Assembly (NCBI GenBank): GCA_017451025.1
Contig: JAFSSM010000059.1
Coordinates: 1 to 64,000, forward strand
Reading direction: 5' to 3'
From: Synergistaceae bacterium
Lineage (GTDB): Bacteria; Synergistota; Synergistia; Synergistales; Aminobacteriaceae
Length of the DNA: 64,000 nt
The position numbers were made by a program, and so were the translations under genes. Positions 23,653 through 31,840 of this stretch are shown piece by piece. Every line of letters begins with the position of its first letter. The first letter of the stretch is position 1. The notes below the pieces were generated by a model. That model searched no databases, was not told the DNA's origin, and saw only the letters and a list, made by a program, of their open reading frames with translations.

Positions 23653-24783
23653 TTACACTTCAGGTACAACGATTCCGACGAAGGTCTTTGCGCCGTTGCG
23701 GATTTCAACGATGCCCATATCTTTTTCTGCGTCATGGGTAGCGTTGATTGTGGTCATGCCTGTAACTGTCGGAAGGTTTTTCGTGGTCTCGAGTGCATCA
23801 CGGATTTTCGCGGGGTCTGCACTGCCAGCGCGCTCGATTGCGTCCTTCAGCATGATGTAGCAGTCATAGCCAAGTGCACAGTTGACGTTGGGGGCCTTGT
23901 CGGGGTGAATCTTGTTCCACTCCTCAGTGAAAGCCTTTGCGGTCTCGTTCATCTCAGGCATTGACGGATCATAGGCAAAGGTTGTGTGCATGAAGCCCTC
24001 TACTGCGTCGCCGCCGAGCGTAACTATCTCGGGGTTGTCCATTGCGTCAGCACCGATGAAGCGGAAGGTTGCGCCAAGCTCTTTGGCCTGCTTGAGGACG
24101 ATTGCGCCCTCTGCGAAATACGCAGGAAGGAACACGATATCCGGGCCTGCTTCCATTAAGCTGGTGAGCTGTGCGGTAAAATCTGTGTCGCCTGTCTGGT
24201 ACATGAGGCTTGCTACGATTTCTCCGCCCATTTTCTTGTAGGAATCCCTGAAGAATTTTCCGAGTCCCACGCTGTAGTCGTTGGACATGTCTACGAGTGT
24301 AGCTGCCTTCTTGAATCCGAGATTGCGGAAAGCGTAAGTAGCTGCGCCTGCGCCCTGGAATGGGTCAATGAAGCACACTCTGAAGTAGAATTTCTTGTCG
24401 AGAGTAACGAGCGGGTTGGTGCATGACGTTCCGATTACGGGTATTCCGGCTTTCTCTGCAACTTCTCCGCCGGCCATAGCAAGGGATGAACCGTAGGTGC
24501 CGATGATTGCGTTGACCTTGTCGTTCTCGATGAGACGAGTTACTGCGTTTGCGGCCTCTACCTTGTCGCTCTTGTTGTCCACGATTACGAGTTCAACCTT
24601 CTTGCCGAGAATTTCGGGGAAGAGCTGGTGAGCTAACTGTGTGCCCTCGAGTTCAAGCTGTCCGCCGAAAGCGTTCTGGCCTGTTAGGCAGTTGAAGATA
24701 CCTACTTTGATTACGTCGTCGTCAGCGGCGGCAACAGTTGCGAGCATGAGCACGAGCATCAATGCCGCTAGAAACTTACGCAT
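23653..24783 (-). CDS. livJ: LivJ/LivK-type periplasmic amino-acid-binding protein
   Basis: The protein is a type I periplasmic binding protein (Peripla_BP_6) with signal peptide MRKFLAALMLVLMLATVAAA, then IKVGIFNCLTGQNAFGG, the canonical first strand and loop. GTYGSSLAMAGGEVAEKAGIPVIGTSCTNP and FAYDPSMPEM match the family core. It captures branched-chain or related amino acids for LivHMGF. The start is the ATG at 24783, 9 bases after AGGAG. It heads the operon behind an extended -10 promoter. Confidence 0.93.
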   Translation of the reverse strand: MRKFLAALMLVLMLATVAAADDDVIKVGIFNCLTGQNAFGGQLELEGTQLAHQLFPEILGKKVELVIVDNKSDKVEAANAVTRLIENDKVNAIIGTYGSSLAMAGGEVAEKAGIPVIGTSCTNPLVTLDKKFYFRVCFIDPFQGAGAATYAFRNLGFKKAATLVDMSNDYSVGLGKFFRDSYKKMGGEIVASLMYQTGDTDFTAQLTSLMEAGPDIVFLPAYFAEGAIVLKQAKELGATFRFIGADAMDNPEIVTLGGDAVEGFMHTTFAYDPSMPEMNETAKAFTEEWNKIHPDKAPNVNCALGYDCYIMLKDAIERAGSADPAKIRDALETTKNLPTVTGMTTINATHDAEKDMGIVEIRNGAKTFVGIVVPEV

Positions 24784-24821
24784 GAATAACAACTCCTTTA
24801 TATACGGGAAAAATTTAGAAG

Positions 24822-24830
24822 ATTATAGCA
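24822..24830 (-). promoter_or_regulatory. Extended -10 promoter of the liv operon
   Basis: On the minus strand TGCTATAAT (24830-24822) forms an extended -10 box about 40 bases before the livJ start. No good -35 is visible. A second TATAAT on the plus strand at 24861-24866 probably serves the divergent glycosyltransferase gene. Confidence 0.55.
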
Positions 24831-24908
24831 TAATGTTTTTTGCCGAAATCAGAAGGGTGTTATAATGTGAAGCATTCATGAAAAATTCGTGAAAGGACTT
24901 GATGAGTT

Positions 24909-25831
24909 ATGATTGAGGCTGTACATTCTTCAGCAAGCAAGCAAGCAAGCAGGCCATTCTTATTATAGCACATGAGGTAAACTCTGTATTCACATCCCTT
25001 CTTCAAATGCTGGATCACCCCAAAATTGACATCTTCATACACATGGACGCGAAGAATAGATCATACAATCCTGCTGAGACTTTGAAGCTCACGAAGTACA
25101 GCAGGATTTTTCATGCCCCGCGCATAAAAGTATCTTGGGGAGGTTACAGCCAGATTAATGCCGAATTGATATTGCTTGAGGCTGCAACTTCTCAGGGACA
25201 TTATGAACATTATCATCTGCTTTCTGGTGCAGATTTGCCCATACAGAAACGGGAAGACATTATCAAGTTCTTCGAGGAACATCATGGCATTGAGTTTGTG
25301 CATTCATCTACTGTGCCGATAAAGGATACAGATGAAGTTTTCATGAGGATGAAATATTACCATCTGCTTCAAGATTTACATGGAAGGCCTGCCAGAAAAA
25401 ACATAATCATGCGTATTTTGCGAAAAACAGAAAGGACTCTTCTGCACCTTCAGAAGCTCATACATATATCCAGGAACAAAGGCATAAATTTTTACTGGGG
25501 CAGTAACTGGTTCAGCATAACCGATGAACTCGCACGCTATGTTCTGACAAAAAGGGAATGGATACACAGAACATTTCATAACACTTTGTGCTGTGATGAG
25601 TTCTTTTTGCAGACAATAGCAATGGAGTCCAAATTTCAGTGTAACCTTTTCAGAATAAACGGCAACCAGCCCGGAAATGTTAGGCTGATTGACTGGAAGC
25701 GAGGAGAACCGTATACGTTCAGGCTCTCAGACATTGAGGAGTTAAAGGCCTCAAAAGCAATGTTTGCACGTAAGTTTTCCCCTTCTGCAGATAGAGAAGT
25801 AATAGAGAAAATCAGAGAGCTTTATTCATGA
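24909..25831 (+). CDS. GT14 (core-2/I-branching) glycosyltransferase, currently out of frame at a tetranucleotide repeat
   Basis: The body of the gene (KIDIFIHMDAKNRSYNPAE; HYHLLSGADLPIQ; GSNWFSITDELARYV; CCDEFFLQTIAM) matches the Branch domain of GT14 enzymes, which add sugars to surface glycans. The best start is the ATG at 24909, 10 bases after AAAGGAC, but its frame closes at a TAG 57 bases later. The frame that encodes the family N-terminus (AILIIAHEVNSVFTSLLQMLDHP) joins it only if the (AGCA)5 tract at 24932-24951 gains one unit or loses two. As sequenced, translation could begin only at the internal ATG at 25007, which removes the first beta strand. This looks like a phase-variable gene in its OFF state. 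Confidence 0.8.
24932..24951 (+). repeat. (AGCA)5 simple-sequence repeat in a coding start
   Basis: Five perfect AGCA units lie 23 bases after the probable start codon of the GT14 gene. A four-base unit shifts the frame with each gain or loss. Six or three units would place the start codon in frame with the enzyme; five do not. Confidence 0.95.
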
Positions 25832-25840
25832 AAGACTGCA

Positions 25841-25873
25841 AAGGGGGAATTGTGAAAGCATATCTTCCCCCTT
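25841..25873. terminator. Hairpin between the GT14 gene and the second MATE gene
   Basis: AAGGGGGAA (25841-25849) pairs fully with TTCCCCCTT (25865-25873) between two convergent genes. A smaller stem CTGAC/GTCAG with six T (25877-25896) follows on the plus strand. Confidence 0.65.
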
Positions 25874-25886
25874 GTGCTGACTTGGG

Positions 25887-27245
25887 TCAGTTTTTTCCGA
25901 GTGCTGCTATTTTTTTCTCCCAGCCCGCCAGCTTTATGTGCATGGTCATCAACGCGGTGCACACCATCCACCCCAGCGGATAGCCTATCGCGATAAAGTA
26001 CACCGACTCCGTCAGTCTGGAAATCACGAACAGGTATATCTGCCTGAACACCACAAACGACATCAGCATAATTATCATCGGGGTCCGAGAATCTCCCACA
26101 CCACGCAATGCTCCCGCCTCAATCTGGTTAGTTGCGTTGACAGGGTCGAAAAGGCTGTTGAGCCTGATGAATAATACTGCGAAGCCCAGCACCGCCGCAT
26201 CCTGGTTGAACATCGAGGCAATATATGGTGCGAAAATGTACAGACAAGTGATTATGCACGCCGAAATTCCCCACGAAATGAACAATCCCTGAAGAAGTCC
26301 CTTGTGGATTCTGTCGGGCCTTCTTGCTCCTGCGTTCTGTCCCACAAAAGTAGTTGTCGCCATAGCCATGCTCTGCGTCGGCAGAATCACGAACGCATCA
26401 ACTCGCGCGTATATTCCCCAGCCTGCAGTGCTCGCCGCACCGTAAGAGTTGATATATGCCTGCACAAACACATTCGAGAACGACGTAACAGCCATCTGGA
26501 ATCCGGCAGGAAAACCTATCGCGATAATGCGTTTCAATATTGCTCCGTCTATCTTCATTTCGCGCCAGCTCAGGCTGTGCATTTCGTGACTCCTGAAGAG
26601 AAGCCAGAAGATTATTATTCCCGAGACGAACTGCGAAATTATCGTTGCATAAGCTACTCCGGCTACTCCTGACTCAAATTTGATGACGAACAGCAAATCC
26701 AGAAATATATTCAGGATTGAGGCGAGTATCAGGAAATAGAGAGGACGCTTTGAGTCGCCTACGGCCCGCAGAATTGCACTGCCCATGTTGTACATGATTG
26801 TTCCGGTCAGGCCAAGCGAGAATATCCGCAGGTAGACGACAGCCTCACGGAAAACTGACTCGGGAGTGTTCATCATCCGCAAAAGGCCCGGCGTAGCAAA
26901 ATACCCTGTTGTTGCGAAGACAAGGGACAGCAGGAACATTGAGGCTGTAGCTGTGTGGGTAGATCTGCGCAAATTCTCGGTGTCCTTCGCGCCGAAGTAC
27001 TGGGAGATTACTACGCTGGCTCCCATTGTGAAGCCGATAGCCAGGCCAATTAATGTTATGACTATGGGGATCGTCGAGGTTACTGCACCGAGAGCGTCTG
27101 CTCCGACAAAATTTCCGACTACTATGCTGTCTACGGTGTTATAGAGCTGCTGAAATATATTGCCAATGAACAGAGGGAAGGCAAATTTTACTAGGTGTTT
27201 CCAGATTGTGCCTTCGGTCATATCGTTTACGGTTGAGCGCGGCAA
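25887..27245 (-). CDS. MATE family efflux transporter (second of two)
   Basis: This 452-aa polytopic exporter has the MATE hallmark QLYNTVDSIVVGNFVGADALGAV and the matching repeat FSNVFVQAYINSYG in the second half. It is a paralogue of the protein at 1153-2475, sharing most signature blocks but differing in the C-terminal tail. The start is probably the TTG at 27245, since AAGGGGGT lies 7 bases upstream; the internal ATG (MTEGTIW) has no ribosome site. It ends against the GT14 gene. No regulator is adjacent, and the substrate is unknown. Confidence 0.9.
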   Translation of the reverse strand: MPRSTVNDMTEGTIWKHLVKFAFPLFIGNIFQQLYNTVDSIVVGNFVGADALGAVTSTIPIVITLIGLAIGFTMGASVVISQYFGAKDTENLRRSTHTATASMFLLSLVFATTGYFATPGLLRMMNTPESVFREAVVYLRIFSLGLTGTIMYNMGSAILRAVGDSKRPLYFLILASILNIFLDLLFVIKFESGVAGVAYATIISQFVSGIIIFWLLFRSHEMHSLSWREMKIDGAILKRIIAIGFPAGFQMAVTSFSNVFVQAYINSYGAASTAGWGIYARVDAFVILPTQSMAMATTTFVGQNAGARRPDRIHKGLLQGLFISWGISACIITCLYIFAPYIASMFNQDAAVLGFAVLFIRLNSLFDPVNATNQIEAGALRGVGDSRTPMIIMLMSFVVFRQIYLFVISRLTESVYFIAIGYPLGWMVCTALMTMHIKLAGWEKKIAALGKN

Positions 27246-27303
27246 AAAAATTACCCCCTTTTTTTCACAGATTGTAGGCTATGAATCAAGGGGGGTCAAA
27301 TAT

Positions 27304-28132
27304 TTATACCCACTCGCTGATATCCCGCTCTGAACGATGCCACTTGATTTTTCGCGATGACTCCGTGAACCTTCCGCCTGAACAATATTTGCACGCAGGG
27401 ATAGGCTGAGCTAATTTCTCCAGCACTTTATCTCCGCCTGAGGCATTATAGATGTCTATGCAGTCGGCCTCAGTTATGGGGATGTCAATTCCGAAATATT
27501 TGCTGAAATGGTTGACGTGAGCAGTAAATGCACATGGGTAGAGTTTCCCGTGCTTAAGGGTTATGCATTTATTTGGGTCATGGCAGAACGCAAAACTCTT
27601 CACAATGTCCCCTGAACCGGAAATGTCTATAGGGTTCACTATAAATGATGCATCCATAATAGCCGCGTCAGTCGCTGATGTCCATGCAAGAGTTACCCCG
27701 AACTTTTTCACAGCGTTCTTGATTGCCTGAACGTCAAGTTTTATCGGGTAAGCAGTGATCATTATCCTGATATTATTATCATGACACGACTGCCAGAAAG
27801 TAGAGTCCATCTTCGATAAAAGAATTCCGTTAGTGTATATGGCTATGAGGGTTTCAGGAAAGGCAGAACGGGCAATTTCCATGAGCTTCACAATTTGGGG
27901 GGGGTAAGCGGAGGTTCTCCGCCCATAAGAAAAATGCGTTCGCATTCATGGTTGAAGAGTTCAGGTTCGGCAATAGGAGAAAAATGTGAACATCCTGCAC
28001 AGTTCAAGTTGCAGTGTTCAGCCATATGAATCTCCATCTGTATTTTGCTACGTTTTTTTTCTTGGCGGAAGGTGCAACATCAGTCTCAATCTGATATAGA
28101 GGTGTTCCAAATATTTTGTTGTTGTACAACAT
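27304..28132 (-). pseudogene. Radical SAM protein gene with two frameshifts and a probable internal deletion
   Basis: Three pieces in different frames together encode one radical SAM enzyme. Piece one starts at an ATG at 28132 (MLYNNKIFGTPLYQIETD) and runs to a run of eight A (28060-28053). Piece two carries the cluster motif HCNLNCAGCSHFSP (CxxxCxxC) and LMGGEPPL. After a run of eight C (27904-27897) the third piece, 27945-27304, continues with PQIVKLMEIARSAFPETLIAIYTNG and a Cys-containing C-terminus (CHDPNKC; CKYCSGG). One more A in the first run and one more C in the second would restore the frame. Between AEPELFN and ECERIFLMGGEP about 20 residues usual for the family seem absent, which argues for decay rather than a simple switch. 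Confidence 0.75.
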
Positions 28133-28147
28133 ATCACCATAAATAAT

Positions 28148-28173
28148 AAGCCTGACCTTTTACAGCCAGACTT
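28148..28173 (-). terminator. Terminator-like hairpin after the lipid A operon
   Basis: On the minus strand AAGTCTGGCT (28173-28164) pairs with GGTCAGGCTT (28157-28148) with three G-U pairs, followed by ATTATTT. It lies about 70 bp after the stop of the lpxK-lpxB fusion. Confidence 0.5.
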
Positions 28174-28240
28174 GTTTATGTTATATGTGCCGGAAATCCC
28201 TAGCCTCCTCATATCCTTATCTAGGCCACTTCAACATCAC

Positions 28241-30433
28241 TCAATTTTTCCACAGATTCAGCCTGGTATACACACGCTCACGCATTCTCCATCCCAGAAC
28301 CTCACACCCATACTCCGCCATGTCCTCACACGCTCCAGGACTACCCATTCTCTCGCGTCCCGCCCTGCTCATCTTCCCGTAAAGCTCCGCATCACGCAAA
28401 ACCCTCAACGCACATTCCGCCAGTGCATGACCATCTGCCTCAACCAACAGCTCAGAATCCCCCAGCAGCTTCTTCTGCACTCTCTTTCCCTTCTCGTCAA
28501 TGCTGATTACCGGAATACCAAGCCCGGCGCACAACTGATTCGCTGTTCCTCCAAGCCCGATAAGAATCTTCACTCCTTCCGACGCAGAAGCTACACCCTC
28601 ACGCGTTAAGTCTATACTCACTCTTCCACGCAAAAGCCTTCCGTCATTAACCCTCCAGCCATAAGACAAGCACGCTTCCAGAAATTCAGCGTCAGGCAGT
28701 GTCGGAGCAAGCACCATCCTGAATTTTTCCTCACCCGAAATACTCAGCTCTTCCGCCGCATCAAGCAATAACTTCACATCCTTGCACGCCCTCATTCTCG
28801 AGCCAGGCAGAAGCAGTATCACTTCCCCCTTCACATAGTTATGTTCACCGAGCAAATCCATCACTGGACTTCCCGAATACACAGCCCTCTTCCCTAGCTG
28901 TTCCGCACTCTTCGCATCGCGCGTCCATGTCCTCAGCGTAAAACGGTTAATCAGTGCCCGCTCAATTCGCCAGTGTCCGGAAAGATACACCGTCTTGGCC
29001 GTCGCGCAGAACATAGGCCGGGCACCAGACCCCCACAGAGTATGAAGCAGCAAATACACATCCCCCACACAAACAGGAGTCCTCACAGTCCGCGCAATCT
29101 TCTTCCAGTCCGCAAGCTGTGCACGTACATGCTTCAAGAGTCCAGCCCGCATATCTCCCCACAAATCTTTAAGCGAATATTTCAGCACCCCGCCTGACGG
29201 AGTTACCGACGGAGCAGACTTCACAGGGAATCCGGCCTGAATATATGCATCACCTTTCCCGACAAGAGGAAACGCGCAAATTTCCGAAGCAGGCAGTTTT
29301 TCACGGAGCTTCTGCGCCAGCGTTACGCCTATTGCGTCCTCACCGTAACCGTTCGAGGCAATTACTATTCTGGGCTTCAGGCAGTCGGTGAGCACTGCGA
29401 AAAAACGTTCAGGCTCATTTACGGCGGCCCTGACCTTCGGAATAACCAGAGGCACAGGGAATTTTAGTGAGGTCATCTGCGGAAGGTTGTACAGGTCTTT
29501 TTCTGTGCAGGCTATGAAGCCGGAATGTCCAGATATTGCCAGACTGCCAAGTTCCTCTATGTCCCGCGATGAATACCTGTGATGATCCGTGAACTGTTTA
29601 TGCCCGGAGATAACGAACCCCCACTCGGTGAGTGAACGCCTGAAGCTGTCGGGACTGCCTATCGCAGAAAATGCGAATACCCTTGCTCCGGATTCAGGAG
29701 GTGTGTCCGTTCCGTAAAGAAGCCAGCCGTCATGTTCAAGCCTTGCCGTGAAAATGCGCTCTTCAGGCACGTACTCAGCAACACGTTTGCGCAGTGAAGC
29801 CAGTTCTTCATGGCTGACCTGCTCAGACTTTGTGAGCACAACTATATCTGCTCGTGAGAGTGCCGAAACTTGTTCGCGCATAATTCCGTCCGGAATCAGA
29901 TTGCCAGAACCGAACGGGCACATCGCATCAATCAGCACTATATCGACATCACGGCCAAGTGCTTTGTGCTGGAATGCATCGTCTGCAATCACAAGTTCTG
30001 CTCCGGCTTCGCGCAGTGCCTTCACCCCGTCTATTCTGTGCCTAGCTACTGCTACAGGGATACCTGGAAGTTCTCGCGACAGCATAAGCGGCTCATCGCC
30101 GGTAACTTCACGGTCTCCATTTCCGCCAAGAATCAGCGCAACATTCCGGGTATGACCGGTGTAGCCTCGAGTAACTATTCCTGCACTAATTCCGCATTCT
30201 CCTGCGAACTTGGCCAGCATCTCAACGAATGGTGTCTTGTTCGTCCCGCCGTAGGTGATATTTCCGACGCTGATTAACGGGAGCGGAGGTTCTTCGGTTT
30301 TGAGGAGGCCGTGTGCTCTCAGAAAGTCCAGCAGGGCAATTACCCAGCCGCTAACCCATGCCAGCGGCTTAAAGAGAAGTCCGAGCAGGAAGTTACGCTT
30401 TGTGCCCCTGACATGATGCATGTAGATTTTCAT
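28241..30433 (-). CDS. LpxK-LpxB-like fusion: lipid A 4'-kinase plus disaccharide-synthase-related domain
   Basis: Residues 1-350 match tetraacyldisaccharide 4'-kinase LpxK: a membrane-proximal N-terminal helix, the P-loop region SVGNITYGGTNKTPF (56-69), DDAFQHKALGRDVDIVLID and ACTEKDLYNLP. The P-loop reads GGTNKT where LpxK normally has GGTGKT, so Asn replaces a Gly at residue 65. Residues from about 352 (IVIASNGYGEDAIG) match the lipid-A-disaccharide-synthase-related family, with GSRMRACKDVKLLLDAAE and GLGGTANQLCAGLGIPVI. Two adjacent lipid A steps are thus in one chain. The ATG overlaps the HNH gene stop (ATGA). It ends the operon that also holds msbA and a second LpxB-like gene. Confidence 0.85.
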   Translation of the reverse strand: MKIYMHHVRGTKRNFLLGLLFKPLAWVSGWVIALLDFLRAHGLLKTEEPPLPLISVGNITYGGTNKTPFVEMLAKFAGECGISAGIVTRGYTGHTRNVALILGGNGDREVTGDEPLMLSRELPGIPVAVARHRIDGVKALREAGAELVIADDAFQHKALGRDVDIVLIDAMCPFGSGNLIPDGIMREQVSALSRADIVVLTKSEQVSHEELASLRKRVAEYVPEERIFTARLEHDGWLLYGTDTPPESGARVFAFSAIGSPDSFRRSLTEWGFVISGHKQFTDHHRYSSRDIEELGSLAISGHSGFIACTEKDLYNLPQMTSLKFPVPLVIPKVRAAVNEPERFFAVLTDCLKPRIVIASNGYGEDAIGVTLAQKLREKLPASEICAFPLVGKGDAYIQAGFPVKSAPSVTPSGGVLKYSLKDLWGDMRAGLLKHVRAQLADWKKIARTVRTPVCVGDVYLLLHTLWGSGARPMFCATAKTVYLSGHWRIERALINRFTLRTWTRDAKSAEQLGKRAVYSGSPVMDLLGEHNYVKGEVILLLPGSRMRACKDVKLLLDAAEELSISGEEKFRMVLAPTLPDAEFLEACLSYGWRVNDGRLLRGRVSIDLTREGVASASEGVKILIGLGGTANQLCAGLGIPVISIDEKGKRVQKKLLGDSELLVEADGHALAECALRVLRDAELYGKMSRAGRERMGSPGACEDMAEYGCEVLGWRMRERVYTRLNLWKN

Positions 30434-31230
30434 GAACGCCGAAATTTTCTGTCATTCCCTTCTGTTCTGCGTCTCATGATGTATTCGCTGTCCTCATCAG
30501 AGACGTATATTTTCCCGTCGTGTATCTTGTTGTGGCACAGCACACATAACACCTGCAGATTCTCAGGCCGTATATCGCTCTTAACGTGATTTCTGTGGTG
30601 AACATGAAGGAGGCCGGGCTTTTCGTGAAGTTTCGCTCCGCACAGACTGCACCGCCAGTGATTGAGTTCGCGCATCACCTGAGATATAGCCTTCCAGTTA
30701 GCGGGGTATTCGTCCGGCAGAATCACTCCCATCCTGACGCGGTCTATATATTCTCGCGGCAAATTCCCCTTTGTGCGTTCAACCAGGCTGGATATGCTGA
30801 AAGGTTCAGGGTATTTCCAGGCCTTCAGGCAGTTCTGGCACACATCAAGCTCCCTTGATGAACCGTCGGACATAACGAATAATCCTGATGTGTCGCTGGT
30901 CAGCCGGAACCTCTCGAGCCTTCCGTTCTTCTCCATCGCCTTAATCGTCGAGCAGAGCATGAAGTGAAATTTGGGCAGAGTTCCGTACATCTTGAAACCG
31001 TTTACTGACGGAATATACAGCAGGAATAATCCCGAATACTTGTCGATTGTGAATAGCCCTGAAGGATTGTGCAGGATATTTTGTGCGGCCTGAACTTTTT
31101 TTGCGCTGTCGATGTCCAGCGTAATAACTGGTTTAGGCATCGGCACAAGATCATATTCCACCTGCGGAGCGTTAATTCTCTGCTGAAGCCTGAGCAGCGG
31201 TGCAAATATTCTTTCAGTGTCCAGCTTCAT
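30430..31230 (-). CDS. HNH endonuclease, third gene of a Zorya-like set
   Basis: The C-terminal part (about residues 190-237) is an HNH nuclease: CSLCG, then HVHHRNH, then PENLQVLCVLCHNKIH, giving two CxxC zinc-binding pairs and the His-Asn-His catalytic pattern. Upstream residues include another CQNC pair and a beta-rich N-terminal region of unknown fold. I choose the ATG at 31230 because GGAGG lies 5 bases before it; the frame upstream begins at a TTG without a site. The start lies inside the OmpA-like gene (17-bp overlap) and the stop overlaps the lpxK start. The pairing with MotA- and MotB-like genes recalls ZorE in type II Zorya. It is too small and differently organised to be sure. Confidence 0.85.
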   Translation of the reverse strand: MKLDTERIFAPLLRLQQRINAPQVEYDLVPMPKPVITLDIDSAKKVQAAQNILHNPSGLFTIDKYSGLFLLYIPSVNGFKMYGTLPKFHFMLCSTIKAMEKNGRLERFRLTSDTSGLFVMSDGSSRELDVCQNCLKAWKYPEPFSISSLVERTKGNLPREYIDRVRMGVILPDEYPANWKAISQVMRELNHWRCSLCGAKLHEKPGLLHVHHRNHVKSDIRPENLQVLCVLCHNKIHDGKIYVSDEDSEYIMRRRTEGNDRKFRRS

Positions 31231-31840
31231 CTTTTCCTCCAAGTATCTCCTCTATGCTGCTGTCAGAGTCTATGCGTACACGAAATTCCACACGTCGCGA
31301 CAGTTCCGGATTCTCCTTACCATCAGGATTCAGAATAAGCCTTCCTGATGACATTCCGTTAGCCGTGATCGTGCGCATTGCCCAGTCGAGATACTCCGAA
31401 ACTTCAAGCAGGTTAAGGCTGTACTGCAAAACTGTCCTGGCTCTTTCCTGAGAAAGTTTCATGTTGTTGAAATATGCCTCCAGTTTGTCAGGCGCATCTT
31501 TCCACTCTGAAGAAGTATGACCCTCGATTCTGACTTCGGCGATATGGTCACGATAGCGGTCAAGAATGTTTATGTAGCGCGGGAAAAAATCATCAAGTAC
31601 CAGCTTGAAACCCGGCGTCAATATTGAACTCCCGGCACCAAAGAAAACAGACGGCTCCCTGAACCTCACTGCCAAAGTTTCACGGTCGATATATGCCTGC
31701 CATTCCTGAAGGTTACGGCTAAATTCCGTCTGCAGGTCATCAAAGAGTCTGTTACCGGTCTCCTGCCACGCCAAAGCTATATCCTCTACCTTCTGCCTGG
31801 CAGCTTCAGCCTGAGCTTTGGCTTTCGTTACGCTGTTCAT
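31214..31840 (-). CDS. OmpA/MotB-like protein without a membrane segment
   Basis: This 208-aa protein begins with a charged coiled-coil helix (residues 1-55). An OmpA/MotB C-terminal domain follows: a beta strand with FGAGSSIL, IEGHTSS, then NNMKLSQERARTVLQY and LSRRVEFRV. OmpA domains usually read GHTD; here the Asp that binds diaminopimelate is Ser, while the Arg in the following helix is kept. MotB and ZorB have an N-terminal transmembrane helix that completes the ion channel, and none is visible here. The ATG overlaps the stop of the channel gene by four bases (ATGA), so they are translationally coupled. The role is probably structural or peptidoglycan-linked sensing. Confidence 0.8.
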   Translation of the reverse strand: MNSVTKAKAQAEAARQKVEDIALAWQETGNRLFDDLQTEFSRNLQEWQAYIDRETLAVRFREPSVFFGAGSSILTPGFKLVLDDFFPRYINILDRYRDHIAEVRIEGHTSSEWKDAPDKLEAYFNNMKLSQERARTVLQYSLNLLEVSEYLDWAMRTITANGMSSGRLILNPDGKENPELSRRVEFRVRIDSDSSIEEILGGKDEAGH

